Shown: positions 1 through 13,565 of the stretch, piece after piece
Numbering within the stretch: position 1 is the first letter of the stretch
Layout of the letters: each line of letters opens with the position of its first letter
Assembly: GCF_949628215.1 (NCBI RefSeq)
Contig: NC_134276.1
Coordinates: 127,038,125 to 127,102,124, forward strand
Direction: 5' to 3'
Length of the DNA: 64,000 nucleotides
DNA from: Phalacrocorax aristotelis
Lineage: Eukaryota; Chordata; Aves; Suliformes; Phalacrocoracidae
Made by a program: the position numbers and the translations under genes
Notes under the pieces: model-generated
The model's input: the letters and a program-made list of their open reading frames with translations, nothing else
Database searches by the model: none
Told to the model about the DNA's origin: nothing

Positions 1-3000
1 GAAAAGGCAAAGACCATGGTCAGAAAATGTGGACCACTGAATCAGCACTCTGTTGCAGCAGCTAACTGGAATTAATTTGGGAAATGGCACCTGTTTGGCT
101 TAATGGGACAAAGCCCATCCTTTACATAATTGGGTAATCTAGTTTTGTTACCTGCGTAATTAATATTGAGAGGATAGTCTCTTCCTTCCCTTACAAATGG
201 GCATACACAGAATAAAGAAAAGTCAGACTTTGAAATCACTGCTGGAAGACCATAACTTTTAAACTGCAAGTAGAAAGAAAAAGGATGAGGTGGTGGCCTC
301 CATGTAAGTGCAAATGGCAGATGACAGGAGTCTGTAAGGAATGCCAGCACCTGATGATTCCCGTGCTTGAAGTTCTCATTTTATTATCGCAATATGTGGC
401 ATAGGTACCTCTTTCCCACTCCAAAATAACTTTCAAGTTTATTGATTTGCAGTGACACAGATTTCCTCATTCTCAGTGAAAGCACAGTTTGTAACTGATG
501 TGACCATCTCTCATTTCTTCCAGTCTTCACAGTTAGGAGAAATGATAAATGATTAATACCTCCTCCACAACCCTCATCCACTTGATTTTGCACATTTTCA
601 TTTAGGAGTGATATGCTATCACCCAAAGGAATGAAGGTCAGCTGAGATGTACCTGAATTAGAAAAGCAAATATAAATCCTCATGCTCTTCTAAGTTTGCA
701 CTCTTACAAAGTTTGGATCTAAACTTGCTGCCTGGGCCACCTGTTGCAAGATGAGAATACAGAAAGGATGCCCCAGGCCACAAGGCTTGGGTGTTGATCA
801 GCTCCCTCTGGGCCACTTGGATCTGGATGTTGACATAGCCCTAGTGACCTTTTTTTTCAGCAGCTCTGTAGTGACAATTAAAATCTAGTAGGAATGACCC
901 CAAATCCAGAAGCAACAGCAATGTGGTGTGAAAACGATAAAGGCAACACTCACCTTGAAAAACTTTTGAACTGAAACTCAAACTTGCAGAGGTTGTTTTC
1001 ATTTGAAAAAGGGGGGATCAAGTGGATAAATAAAGATGCAATTGGAATATATCAACAGTGGTGGATGGAGGTATTTTTTTATCCAATTCCTGGCAAAATC
1101 CACTGGCCACACGTAGCATAACTGTACAGAGAATATTTCTTCTACCCCACGTTAGTGCAGAGGATAATTTTAGGAAATCTTAAAACTTTAAAAAAACAGG
1201 ACTTGGAAAGAGTGAAAGACCACTTGCGGCACCTCTCTCCCAAGGCTAGGAATGGAAGAGGAAAGTCTGACATATGCTTTTACAAATGAAATAACAGGAT
1301 ATCTTAGAAGAGAGCTAATAGATAACCTTATTGTCTTGATTAATTGTTCTTCTGATATGAAAGGGTAGCAGGGAACAATCTAACATTTTTTAGAGCCTAA
1401 TACTGTTTTACCTTTTCTTAAAAAAAGTTACTTTCCTACATCTTGCTAAGTAGAGATGCAAAAGCCTGAAAAAAAAACTGTGTAAAGATGATAAAGAAGC
1501 CAATAATATGAAAAAGCACACTAGAACTGTAATAATGGTTGTTAAATGCTTCAAATAGCTGCAGCAGTTGATTGGGTTGTGCATGATACATGTGGAAAAT
1601 AATTTTTCTATGATCATAGGCAGATGCAAAAGTTAAATGATTATACTATGTATATATATTGATATAGAATTGCTATATATAGTGTACTGTATGTTCTAGC
1701 TTTCAGAAATACTGTATTGTAGTGTACTGTACTTAACTAAGCAGATCTAAATAGCAACTTGTCATTTTCCACAAAGTCACTAGTACTGTTAACAAAAACC
1801 AAAAAGTCTATTTTCTCCAGTAAAAGAAATACATACTGTTACAGTCACAGACATTTTGACTATAGAGAGACAATGTACATTTAACCAAAGAAAAACCCCA
1901 AACCAAAATAAAAACCTCACCCCAAAATCAACCAGCCAAAATTGTTGCATTTATCGTCTTATTCAAAAGGGGAAGGGAAATGCCACCAATCTAAGAAGAG
2001 GAATAACATTTACTCAACTTTGTATAAGTGAAAATGAAAGAAAAAAAATCTCCCCAAAATCTCCAATTACCCTTTCTGGGACAAGGAGAATCCCCCAATC
2101 GGGCAAAAGATTTAAAAGACTAAAATGCTAATTTTAGGGCCAACATGATACCAAAATAGGCAGCTGTAGCTAAACGTACTTATTCATCCCACTAACTAAA
2201 TGGGTGCAAAATGAGTTCTAGAAATCCTGCAGTTCTCACGGATTACATACTGAGTACTCTCACTGACCAATTCCTTCTCCTCCTGACAATCTATTGGTCT
2301 TCTAGACACACTAACCATGTTCCTGAAAAGATTTTGGCAAAGACCAAGGCAGAAAAAGTTAATTGTTAATTGTTAGTGACTGCACATTTCGAATGGATTA
2401 CTCGGATTACTTATAAAGATATTCACAGTCTACATGTTTCAGAGTACACGAGGTGGGGAAAGAGCTGTTTGATATGGTGCTTTGGATACTGGGGACTCCA
2501 GACCTGGAGTATTTTAGTGCCTATCAATACACTGCATTGCTAACTGTTTCAAGACTTGATAATTTTTTACTGTTCTTTTGAAGGGGAGCAAACAGGCAAG
2601 TTAGATTATTTTGCTTGGATTTTATTCCTTTTATTCAATATATTAAAATCTAATGCAAATGAGGGACTGAACTCAACAGTATCGTTCCAGGGCTGTCACC
2701 TCCCATGGACGTCCACCTCTGCTAGTGCAACCTGCTGAGCTGGACTGTTTTATTTATTTTGTGGTGGAAAGACCGCACAAGGCTCTGAGAGGCACACTTC
2801 AGCCTTCCCTTCAGAATGGGTACTCACAAAAATATACCAACCAAATCTGTGTGTCATGTTTTGAATGAGGGCAAACATCTTATTTGGGCAAACATCCAGT
2901 TAAGACCATTTGGCCATCAGAAAGTGTTTAATGAATATAGGCGTACACATATACTGTATAAGTAGTGTACTTATTTTTTCATTAGATTCATATAGATTCA

Positions 3001-3129
3001 TGCCAATGCTCCACAGTTAATGTTGTAACCATTGTTTCATCTAAACCCTTTCCTGAACCATGCATGTCCACACACTCAATTAGCAACCTGTCAATAAAGC
3101 CAGAAAGAGACAGCTAGCTACCTACCTAC

Positions 3130-3160
3130 GCATGCGCACACACACACACACGCGTACTCA
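3130..3160. repeat. CA/CG microsatellite
   Basis: GCATGCGCACACACACACAC followed by ACACGCGTAC is an alternating purine-pyrimidine tract with a CpG-containing edge, of the kind that can adopt Z-DNA. Confidence 0.85.
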
Positions 3161-3339
3161 CACATACATTTACATGCACACACAGATAGGCCATACAATT
3201 TGGTCTTATTCAAAGATCCCACAGGTACCAACAGACTACGTGACAAATGAAAAGTCAAGGACTTCATGGGAAAAGTGACAGGAAGAAAGTCATGATGTAT
3301 TTCAGGGCAGTTGGGTGAATGTAATCCTGCTTCCTGAAT

Positions 3340-3724
3340 GGTTGTTTAGTCCGGAGAAGAGGAGGCTGAGGGGAGACCTTATCACTCTCTACAAGTACCT
3401 GAAAGGAGGTTGTAGAGAGGCGGGGGTTCGTCTCTTCTCCCTAGTAACAAGAGATAGGACGAGAGGAAATGGCCTCAAGCTGCGCCAGGGGAAGTTTAGG
3501 TTGGATATCAGGAAGAAACTTCTTCACCGAAAGGGTTGTCAAACATTGGAACAGGCTGCCCAGGGAGCTGGTTGAGTCTTCATCCCTGGAGGTGTTTAAA
3601 AGAAGGGTAGACGTGGTGCTTGAGGATATGGTTTAGTGGTGGACTTGGCAGTGATAGGTTAGCGGTTGGACTTGATGATCTTAAGGGTCTTTTCCAACCT
3701 TAACGATTCCATAATTCTATGATG
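3340..3724 (+). mobile_element. CR1 LINE, 3'-terminal fragment
   Basis: This is the typical 5'-truncated avian CR1 copy. The plus strand encodes the C-terminal end of the CR1 ORF2 product ([19 protein letters not shown], then [20 protein letters not shown]). It then runs on through a frame-shifted tail to the usual CR1 3' end, which finishes ATTCTATGATGG. The frame is broken near 3560 and again afterwards, so it is a dead copy. Its divergence looks moderate, consistent with a bird CR1 subfamily. Confidence 0.93.
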
Positions 3725-6700
3725 GTCCTCTCTAACCAAACAGTATATATTCAACATGGGGGTTGAATTTTTAGGAGACTTTATAAGGCTCAACAAAGAA
3801 CACAGCAATGTCCAGGTGGCAAAAAGAAAAGGAGCAAAGTGAATTAGAAAAGGTGCCTAATTAAATGTACAGATCTCAGAAAGACACCTGTCCATTTTCT
3901 ATTAACAGGCTGCTCCAGAATTGGCCAGCTGAACACAACAGTAAGTATCTATCTACATTTTCCTCAGGTGTCACAGGACTATGAATTTGGCAAAAAATCA
4001 CCAAGACAACTGTATGAAGTGTGCACAGTGTAGAAGTCTGCAGTTCTGCCTGGAAAATACCTAATGCAAGAAATGCTTTGCTACCCTGGTACCAGATTTT
4101 CCAGCAGGATAAGTCCCAGTGGGGACCTTATGAAAGCATACAGGATACTGTAACACCTAAGCCCAACCTGACACAGAGCATTTACGAGGGATGCTTAGGG
4201 TGTGGCTCCATGACTGTGCATGAAATTTCGCAGCACAAACAGGGCTCAAGTGCTAATAAAGTCTGCATGAGGAGTGGAAACAACAATGTCCCTATGGGCT
4301 GAACTGGATAGAAATTCTCACACACAATGGGGTATTGGCGGTTCTTTTGTTTGTATAATGTTATTGCTGCAGCAAAAGGCTATTGTTAGAACACGTTTGT
4401 CTTAAAAGAAATCACTGCTAAACTAATCAAAAGGCCTACGTTTATCTCCAGTGACACGCATGCAAGCCCAAAAGTGCCAATACAGTTTGCACTGATAGGA
4501 ATTAAGAACAGAATTTGTCACTGGGAAGTAGCTTTTCACTAGATTTCTCTCTCATGAATTCTGCTGGCATTGGTGAGGCTAGCGTCAGTAGTCAAAACAC
4601 ATAGCCTTACCCCCATATTATTAATTTGGTTTAGGAAGAGGATTTACCCTCCAGTGTTTTACAGGGAGCCGATGCCAACCAACCCAATCAAAAGTAGGAG
4701 ATCACTTTGGAAGAGGACCAAACCTGGAGCTGTAACTGAAGGTAAGAATCAGCTGAGAAACACCGTCTAATATGAATAGACAACTATGCCTCCCTCATAT
4801 TTCGTTACCTCTGCCCTACCCTCTCAAACAGGAAAATACAATATAACACATTTCGTATGAAGGGAATGTTTTAGATGAAACTTTGCTACAGATACAAAAC
4901 ATAAGCACACTCCATACTGCTCAGATGCATTTCTGTTTTAAGGCAGCAGTTGTATACAAGGCTATAGTGTATTCAAGGCTGTAGTGCATTTGCTTCCCAA
5001 AGAAGTATCTTACTGCTCTTTGCTTTTTGAAAAATAGTTAAGGACAAATGTGTAAATTGGGGGGTTAAAATACAGTTAACAGAGTGTTTGGAAGACCTCC
5101 TTACTCTGTTTACTTCAGTGTTACACTCCTTTTCTAGGGGAAACATTAAGAGTTTTCCTTGGGCGTATGTGATTGTGCACAAAAATCTCTGTTCACTGAC
5201 TGTGGGAAAAGGAAGTCAGTGAAGTAGATGTAGTTCTGGTGGTGGAAATAGTGATCATGTATAACATGAAGAATCATGTTGTAGTAGCACAGTTCTGCAT
5301 ATCTTGAGTTGGCTTCTTATTATTTTAAAAGCTTTTAGTGAACAATTCATGGGGAAGCTGGCATTTAAAAACCATGACTAATTCTTCTGATGTGACTTTG
5401 CCAGAATTATGTTTAGAATACGTTTGACTCCTTGTATTTTACAATAAACCCAGAAACTCTTTAATTGAGTTACCAACTGCAGTTGTGAATAGTGATTTAG
5501 AGCACATTATGGGTCCAATTTAGTTTTTTACCTTATTCACAGTAGATCAGTCAATTCTGTTTCTCCTACACTTGGACTCTCTCATAATGCCTAGGGACCA
5601 AGCACTACTGCAGAGGCTAAAATGCAAAAAGAAGCGAGCACCACTGCTAAATATATAATGAAAAAATCTATTAATATTTAACTTTGGGTTTGGTTTTTTT
5701 TTTCCACTAAACCAAAAAAATTTAAACCAAAATTATCTAACAGATTCCTAGTAATTAAATGCATCAATTTAGAGAGGGTATTTGTCCAGATACTGGCAGA
5801 CATACACAGGGAAACAATTCTTTCGTTCACCAAAATTTTGCATTTGTGTAACTCTACTGTTTTCATCTTAGTTACTCCTCATCTATAGCGGAGGGGAATC
5901 AGAAATATAAACATTGAATGCATAACATTTTCTCTGTTCCTAAAGGCACTAATCTAGTTGATTAGTTATCAGCACTGGGAATAATTAGATGGATATACAC
6001 TACTACCTAACACATCTTGTTTCTCATTTACATATTTTCTTAGAAAAATGAAACAAAGATTCCCCCTTGTGCTTCACAACAATAGGTCTACGAGAGTAAA
6101 GGATTCTTATTTTTCAGACAGCTTGTCTCTCTGTCAGTGCCTCCCTTGTGGACCAAATCTCTCTGTTCTACGCTAAAGAAAACATAACCTGCCTTTTTGT
6201 TTTGTCTGTGTTAGTTTGAAGAATATGCACACACCTAAAATTCTCTCCCAGTTTCCCAGCGTAGTCATTTGTCAAAACCTGGGGACTTCTTTGCCTCTGC
6301 TGAAATGAACTGGATCACGGAGTAGCTTTAAAGGAAGTTAGCTGAGACCTTATTACTCCTAGCAGGATCAATAAGAAGGTTAACAGCAGCAAGAACACTA
6401 CCTTGACATAGGCACAACAAGCCCCTGATGGACATGAATCTAGCATTAGGCCACCTCCATACAACTTGGCTGTCTTACTGGACACACTGCAGTAACTTGG
6501 TAGTTCCAGTATCTGCCCCTCTGCAAGGCCTTTCTACCTGATTTTGGTTTCTGTCAGAAGGATGCTCAAGCACTGGGAAACCTTTTCAAAGCATTTACAA
6601 ACTCAAGACTCCAGATTTAACCTATTATCTGTAGTTCCTCTCATAACCCTTTCTTCAACAGAGCTATGATCACTGAGGGGCCAGATCCTACTGAGCGACA

Positions 6701-9209
6701 AGTTTTCTGGGAGCAGAGGAGGCTCAGAACCTCTCAGGGCCAAGTTCTGATCATGTTACACCTCCTTAATGAATTTTCACAGCCAGCATAAAAACAAATT
6801 AAGGAATGTGAAAAGGAGCTATTTTCCTTTAGGCTGATTAGATGCTGCTTCAGTTGGGCTACCTGCTGATTCATTTTTATCAGGTTTATTTCAATAGCTC
6901 AGAGGAGCTGGATGCTGAATTGAAACGGCTGGATTACCAGGGTCTAGTTTTCCTTGACAGAACAGCCACCAGGTGCTAATTTGATACTGTATTTCTTTCA
7001 GAGTGGCAAGTCATCTTCAGTAGTGAGAGTCGGAGGATTTCCTTAGCATAAGACTGTCAGAAGGGTCACAAATCTACAGTCCTAGGCATAATGAAACTTG
7101 TTTATGTTTGAAATGGTTTGGGTGCTTCTGATTTTGGATTGGACTCAACAATCCTGCAAATAATATGTTTTGTACCTTATCCCTATGGGATTTGTTTTCA
7201 TTACTATCAGAGGCAGGACATGCTAACGTAATACTAAAGGCAAGAGATGTGTTCCTTCACCATATGAATGATCCAGCATTAATCAAGTAGCTCAAGGTTG
7301 ACTGAAATCAATCAGTCTGGGGTTGGTAAGAAGTGATGGGTCTGATGGTATGGGGGTTATTACTCAACTCTCCTTTGGATGAAAAAGAAACCAAAAGAAG
7401 AAAAATGGGTACCACTTGGCCTCTTTGATCTTAGAGCAAAGGGAAATCTCATTCTCTTAGAAAGTTAATTAAATGCTTCTCTTCCCTGTTAGCTTACTGT
7501 GAATTTGAGCTGGTTTTGAAAGTAACTAAGTGTGGGTCAGAAGTGGGCCTAGTGGAAGCATGACAGTTGCTGAGAAAGTGCCCCCAGAGCAGCTCCTGCA
7601 AAATATCTATACCTATTTCCCTTATGAGAGACAATTAATAGGGGGTTTGTGAGAGGAGGGACCAGACTGAAATATCATATTACAGCTTCTAGACTCATGT
7701 ACTCGACTGGCATGTTCACATTATTTACGAGCCATACTTGCTAGCCCTCTGCAAGAGAGCACTGTAGGAGAACCCCACTAATGCACACACCCCAGACACG
7801 CACACGTGCACACTCGGTAGCCGTTCTCTCCTTACTGACCAGCAGACACTGACATGGTGGTCCTGCATTCCTTGTGGATTCAGATTTCCCAGAGAGAGGC
7901 AGACTTCAGTGGAATGAGCAAGATAAGTTAAATTTTGGTTCTCTGATTTATGATTTCATGTAATAGAAGAACAAGGGTGTTTCAATGAACAGCAACAAAA
8001 TTAACCTGAAAAGGAATAATTTCAACAAGGTGGTAATTAACCTGAGGAACTCACTTCCACAGGATAGCACTGGGGCCACCTAGCAATTAATAAGCTAAAT
8101 CTTTAAAGGATAATGAGAACTCTATGCCACAATATATAATTTTTATGCGGGATAAAAAGTTAAGGCCATAAATTATTATGTCTTTAGGTTATCAGCAGAT
8201 ACATAGCTAATGAGGATTATAATAAATATTATCTCTTAGGCTTATTACTTTGTAATTATCCAACACGGTCTTTCATCTTCATCCAAATCATCTGTAACTA
8301 GCCACGTGTCAGAGACAGAATACTGGGCGAGGTGGACCACAGGGCAGATCTGCTCTGGCCAGTCCTACAGTTTCAATTGACTTCATCAGCCTCAGCAGCA
8401 GTAAGAGAAGGCACTTACCTCTCATTTACTCTAAGGCTTCCTTTATTGCACTTTTGCCTTGCAGAGAGGCCGTGATTTGTATGCTTGAATTTATGTCCTA
8501 TTTAATGCTCTATTCCATTGCCAAAGCAATATAAAGAGAGCTTTAGGAGAAGTGAGAATCAGGCTCAAGGAATGCAGGATATTGCAGGCTCCATCAGAGG
8601 GATGTGTGCTACAGTCTGCTCTTTCTCATCTATATCGTTTTATCAGGTGTTTTGAAGGAAGCCTTTCAAGCATACTGAGATATATGCGCTCAAACACTGC
8701 CAACAGCAGTTTGTAGATCATTGCGACTGCTGGTGTACCACATGTATTCTTTCTGCTAAGGAATATTACAGCAATACATGGAGCTTGAAGATACCTGCAA
8801 CATTCAGATATTGAAGTTGTTTCCAAGCAGTAAAAAAAAATTTCAACAGATGGGAGCCAGCATTATTAAAAGGAAATTAACATTTTAAAAGATAAAGGGG
8901 TATATGTTTGAGCTCCTAAGTTCACCGAAGGGCACTTAAATAAGTGACCTGATGAGCGACTTTCAGCGACATTTGCAGTCATGCTGCAACTTGCTCCATG
9001 TTTTATAAAATCAAGTCACTACTTTTTGAGCCTGGAAGTTCAACAAAATTAATTTATATTTCAGGCACCCATTTGTGAAGACATTGGCCTAAACTCTTTG
9101 ACAAGTGATTTAGAATTCAGTCTAGTATACCTTAGCTCTACCTTAAGAAGTTTATTTTTTTAATTGGCACCCTTCATTCATTCACAACTGATCTTTAATT
9201 CACTTCAAA

Positions 9210-9215
9210 TTTATT
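9210..9215 (-). terminator. Candidate poly(A) signal AATAAA
   Basis: This is the first canonical AATAAA that I find on the minus strand downstream of the ZBTB20 stop codon, about 3.47 kb into the UTR. A second lies at 9151-9156. I see no strong independent downstream element, and a hexamer like this can occur by chance in AT-rich DNA, so use of the site is only a possibility. Confidence 0.3.
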
Positions 9216-11317
9216 AGGCCCCATAATAAATTTGCATTTCAACGTGATGCTTCTTTGATTTAGGGAAGGTTGAAAATTGCAGAATTAAAATTTAGGTATG
9301 ACTTTTCTCTCTGAACACCATAGCATTCAGATTTTGGTGGATGTAAACCCTGATTCTTATTTCCTGCGTACTGGCATTTCTCTTCTGGTTATCAGAACCA
9401 TATTCCAGAATATGCTACATCTTGTCTATAGGTCACCAGATTTAACAATGGCAAATTAAACAGCTTTTTCCCAGACCTCAGATGACAAATGAGCAGCTAC
9501 AGATTTTTAAGCTGGGTAAAATTCTTCATTAATTCCTCATATGGGACAACACCAAACCCTTTGATACTAAAGACCTCAGAAAAAAACCTCCTTTCCTCAG
9601 AGAAAGACCTTAAATCCTTTTGTATAGCTTCACCTTCCCCATCTTCTTCCATACCCTTGTCTCTAGAAGCTTCATTTTCTGTACAGATTTAGTGTGTCTT
9701 TAGATGGCAGATTTTAGTTCTCCCTCTCTGTGTTTTAGGCTTTGTCTTTTCACTTCTCGGTTTACATGCCAGCATTGCTTTTACCAGTGTGGCTGTGAGA
9801 ACAATATTTTTCAACTGACTTGTGCTCCTTCTCCAGCCCTTGAAGTACCCCAACAAACTGGTAACAAAAAAAGACGTTACTGTATAAGGGACTCATTTGC
9901 TCTGGCACTTGTCTCAAAGTCTCTTAATGCTGCCTACTGCAGCTGAGAATCAGGGCTTCAACGTTTAGGATCTGCTGAACAATACCTTGCAGGGTACAGA
10001 AAGATTCTGAGACTGAACCACCTGTCATTTTTTTCCCCAAAATAAAACAGTAATGGAATAGGCATAAAACATAGCAATGAGGTTACCTGTGCTGAATCAC
10101 AGACATCCGATACAGAAGCTGCAGGTGTAAAGAACACGCAAAATTGAATGTGGAGATCTATCAAGTCAATAGTTAGAAAGTTGTCCAGCACAAAAGAATG
10201 CCTCATGGGAAATGTTCAGTGTTCACAAGCAAAGTTTTGTAAACTTAAGAAAGTTTAATTTAAATATAGACACAAGTAAAAGCTAAACTAGCAATTTTTC
10301 TTTTTTTTTTTTTTTTCTTTTTGCATATTTTTGTTAGGTGCTTCTTCTCTGCCTAATATATAAAGTCCAGAGTGCAGCTGGTGCAAATCCTAGCTATGGA
10401 TTTCAAGCAAGACAAAGATAGTGTCAGACACTGATCCAACTGAACTAAGGACCCATGCACTTTGGGAGTTGGCTTTGGGGGAGAAATTCTCACACAGATA
10501 CACAGAAGACGACTAGGAGAACACCAGCCCAAACACAGTAAAACAAAATACAAACCACCAACATATATATGCAGATCAGGAATCAATCTTTCACACTGAT
10601 CCTACATTCCTTGCATAGCTTCGCATATGCAGAGAATGCGGGATGTGGCCCTTCAGTTGGATGTTTTTGCAAATGAAGAAGGGAAGATTATTTGCAATGG
10701 TAACATTTTAAGTTATTTTGGCATTGGCACAAATTACCAGGGGCAGGATCAGATTCCCACACAAATATAGAAGCTCTCTAGCGAGCAAGGCAGGGATGAG
10801 AGAACAATACATCAGATTAATTCTTGTCCAGTGACCAAAAAGAAGGGAAATCCTAGTTATTACACACTTTCAAAACTTTCATTACGTTTTCAAATAAGAA
10901 GAAAGAAAAGACTACAGATTCTATTATCCCCAAAAGCAAGGGAACATCGATAGAAAAATCTCTTTCTCCAAAGGAACCGCCCTTCAGCAGAAATAAATTC
11001 TGAGATGGAACCAAAAAAAGAAACAACAGAACCTTGGTAAGAGCCAAACAGAGAATCACGTAATTCAAAAACAAAGTAGCAGTTCAAATGATACTGCAGG
11101 ATGCACAAACTCTAGCAGATAATCTCACAGATGACTTCACAGAGCCCCTCATCGACCCAGGTAATTCTTGATTCCATTAGAAAAGAGAGAGAGAAAGAAT
11201 AATACTAGAAAAGAAAATTAAGAAACATCCTTCCTCTTTTTTAAAATAAAAATCAAGATCATCTCCCCTCCCCCCCTCTATCTGGAAGCAGGTTAGCTAA
11301 CCTTAACAGTCTCAATT

Positions 11318-11362
11318 TAAAATAAAATATATATTTATATATATATTCATATATATAATAAA
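11318..11362. repeat. AT-rich dinucleotide tract
   Basis: Nearly pure A/T with ATATAT runs inside the proximal 3' UTR. No further function can be read from it. Confidence 0.85.
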
Positions 11363-12237
11363 AGAGAAGATATTAGTGGCAGTGTACGCAAAACAAAAAA
11401 GAAAACAAAGAAAAATTACTTTTAACAATCTCACTTTTTTTGTTTTTTTTTTACACAAATACTGTTGTAAATATATTAAAAAAATCAGCATTCTATCTGG
11501 TAAACGTCACTTTTGCCCCTCTATAAAATTTTGAATTAAAAAAGTCCCAAGAACTCTTTTTTTTTTAATTATTATTCCCCTCCCCACCCACCCTCTATTC
11601 CTCTTTCTTCCACAAGAATAAATCCTGATGCAACTTTTTTTTTTTGCAAAGATTGTGGGAACTAACCCTTCTCGTGTACCTAGATCCATAGGTTGCAACC
11701 TCTGATATCTTTGATTTTCCTCTGTGTTTCTCTTTGCCTTCTGTGAAAGTCCCTCTTGATTGTGCTGAGGCCCTGGGCTCAGCGAAGACACTGAATAAAT
11801 TACAAAAAAGCCACCGTTGCTCGTTGTCTGAATCTTCTTGGTTTCTGCTGTAAGGTGGTGGTGGTGGTACGGGAAAAGCAGCGGGGAGGGTGCGCCAGAG
11901 AGCGTGGGATGGAGCAGAATCCAGGTGAGGAACCCCTGATTCTTTTTCCTCACCCTGCAGGGACTCCACACTATCCAAGCCACACTGCCTTGCACTCCCC
12001 TCAGCCCTTTCGTGTGTTTGTGGATGCGTGTGTGTGTGAGAAAGCAGACACGTGGTGGAAACCAGCAGGGCCTTGTTTCCTCTGGTTGCTGCTCAACCAG
12101 AAGCAAAATATTCCACAGTTCTAACTGGATACTGTGAAGTCCAAAAGCGGTCAGCATTGTGAATTATGTCCATTGAAACACTGCGAGCGGTGTACTTATA
12201 ACGACAGTAGGCCTTGTAGATTTGTAATATATTTTGT

Positions 12238-12362
12238 TTCTTTTTTTTTTTGTAGTGCTCTTCACAAGTGAGAAAAAAGAAATTGGGGGTTTTTTTGTTG
12301 TTTTTTTTTTTTTTGTCTGTTTTTTTGATTTTTTTGTTGTTTTTTTGTTTGTTTTTTTGTAG
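12238..12362. repeat. T-rich low-complexity tract in the 3' UTR (A-rich in mRNA)
   Basis: Runs of 7-15 T separated by single G or GTTG lie about 320 bases downstream of the stop codon. In the transcript these become A-rich runs. The tract is prone to length variation and internal priming by oligo-dT. Confidence 0.9.
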
Positions 12363-12658
12363 TAAAGAAGGGTTGTATTTAGAGGCCAGTAGCTAGAGAT
12401 CCAACCAGTGGAGCTCATGAAGCACTACCTGGCCTTAAGGCCACCATCCGAGGGAGGCTGGGAAAATTATTATTCACCCAGCCTCCGGAAATGTAATGTA
12501 CCAGCAGGCAAAAAACAGTTCTTCATGTAGTACAAAAACAACAAAACGAAACAAACCCAAAAAAAGGAGGAAAATAAAGGTAAAAATGAAACAAAAATCA
12601 TTTCTTAAATTCTAGTGCCATAGCTTTTTTTGTTGTTTCTATTTTTTTGTTCATAACA

Positions 12659-12674
12659 AAGAGAGAGAGAGAGA
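12659..12674. repeat. GA/CT dinucleotide run next to the stop codon
   Basis: AGAGAGAGAGAGAGA on the plus strand becomes a CT run in the mRNA, starting about 7 bases after the TAA stop of ZBTB20. Confidence 0.85.
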
Positions 12675-12680
12675 TTCTAC

Positions 12681-13106
<426 letters not shown>

Positions 13107-13299
13107 TTACCAACAGGAGAGAGAGAAAGAAAGAAAAACAGACAAAGGAAAGATAATAAAATTAAACCAGCTCGGTAGGATCCTTTGCAATAAACTAATG
13201 GTAAGTCTCATGGGGGTCTTTGGAGAGGTGCTCTGGCCAAGAAGGAGTAATTCTGTTAATAACTGTGTTTTGGTACACAACATTTTTTGTAACCAGAGG

Positions 13300-13440
13300 T
13301 TTCAAAAAGCTTTACAAAGGGGACTGTGGGTATTCCCAACCCATGTACAGTAAAAAGGAGCTCAGGCGATTTCTTCAAGTTCACATAGTAGGCACTGACA
13401 AAGACAGGACTAGAGTTAAAAGGCCATGGCATCTACCCCC
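13300..13440 (-). repeat. MIR-like SINE relic, antisense
   Basis: The plus strand resembles the reverse complement of a core-SINE: CAAAAAGCTTTACAAAGG (the tail), AGGAGCTCAGGCGATTTC, TTCAAGTTCACATAGTAGGC and GACAAAGACAGGACTAGAG, in the proper order. Similarity is to a remembered MIR/amniote core-SINE consensus and is clearly diverged. It was inserted before bird radiation if correct. Confidence 0.6.
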
Positions 13441-13444
13441 AGCT

Positions 13445-13565
13445 TCAATGCCACAGCTTCTGCTGCGCATGCTCCTACCTTGCACCTTGTACTCATTTCT
13501 AGACAGGTCTTAGCAAAGTTACTTTACCTTTCAGTGCCTCCATCTGTCTGTATGCAACAAAAGCA
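13445..13565 (+). repeat. MIR-like SINE relic, sense
   Basis: It contains the phrases expected in the sense strand of a core-SINE: a TGCCACAGCTTCTG region, then TCTTAGCAAAGTTACTTTAC and CAGTGCCTCCATCTGTCTGT. It follows directly after an antisense fragment, so the two face each other. Either two insertions or one rearranged element would explain this. Confidence 0.55.

Larger units (their letters stand above)
1..9189. other. Distal 3' UTR of ZBTB20 or downstream flank; no gene seen
   Basis: No open frame here resembles a known protein or has splice support. The only recognisable element is a CR1 3' end at about 3340-3724. A short CA/CG-rich microsatellite lies at 3130-3160. Minus-strand AATAAA candidates at 8451-8456 and near 6890 could serve as poly(A) signals if the UTR reaches this far. 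The sequence is AT-rich and otherwise featureless to the eye. Confidence 0.5.
9190..12680 (-). other. ZBTB20: ZBTB20 proximal 3' untranslated region
   Basis: The stretch directly downstream of the stop codon has no further splice-linked coding sequence. Reading from the stop, I found no canonical AATAAA on the minus strand until 9210-9215, followed by another at 9151-9156. The variant ATTAAA occurs at 11564-11569 and near 10254. It contains long homopolymer-rich tracts (12238-12362), an AT-dinucleotide-rich tract (11318-11362) and a CT repeat just after the stop. Mammalian ZBTB20 has a very long 3' UTR as I recall, so the true end may be far lower. Strand and presence of UTR are firm; the 3' limit is a guess. 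Confidence 0.6.
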
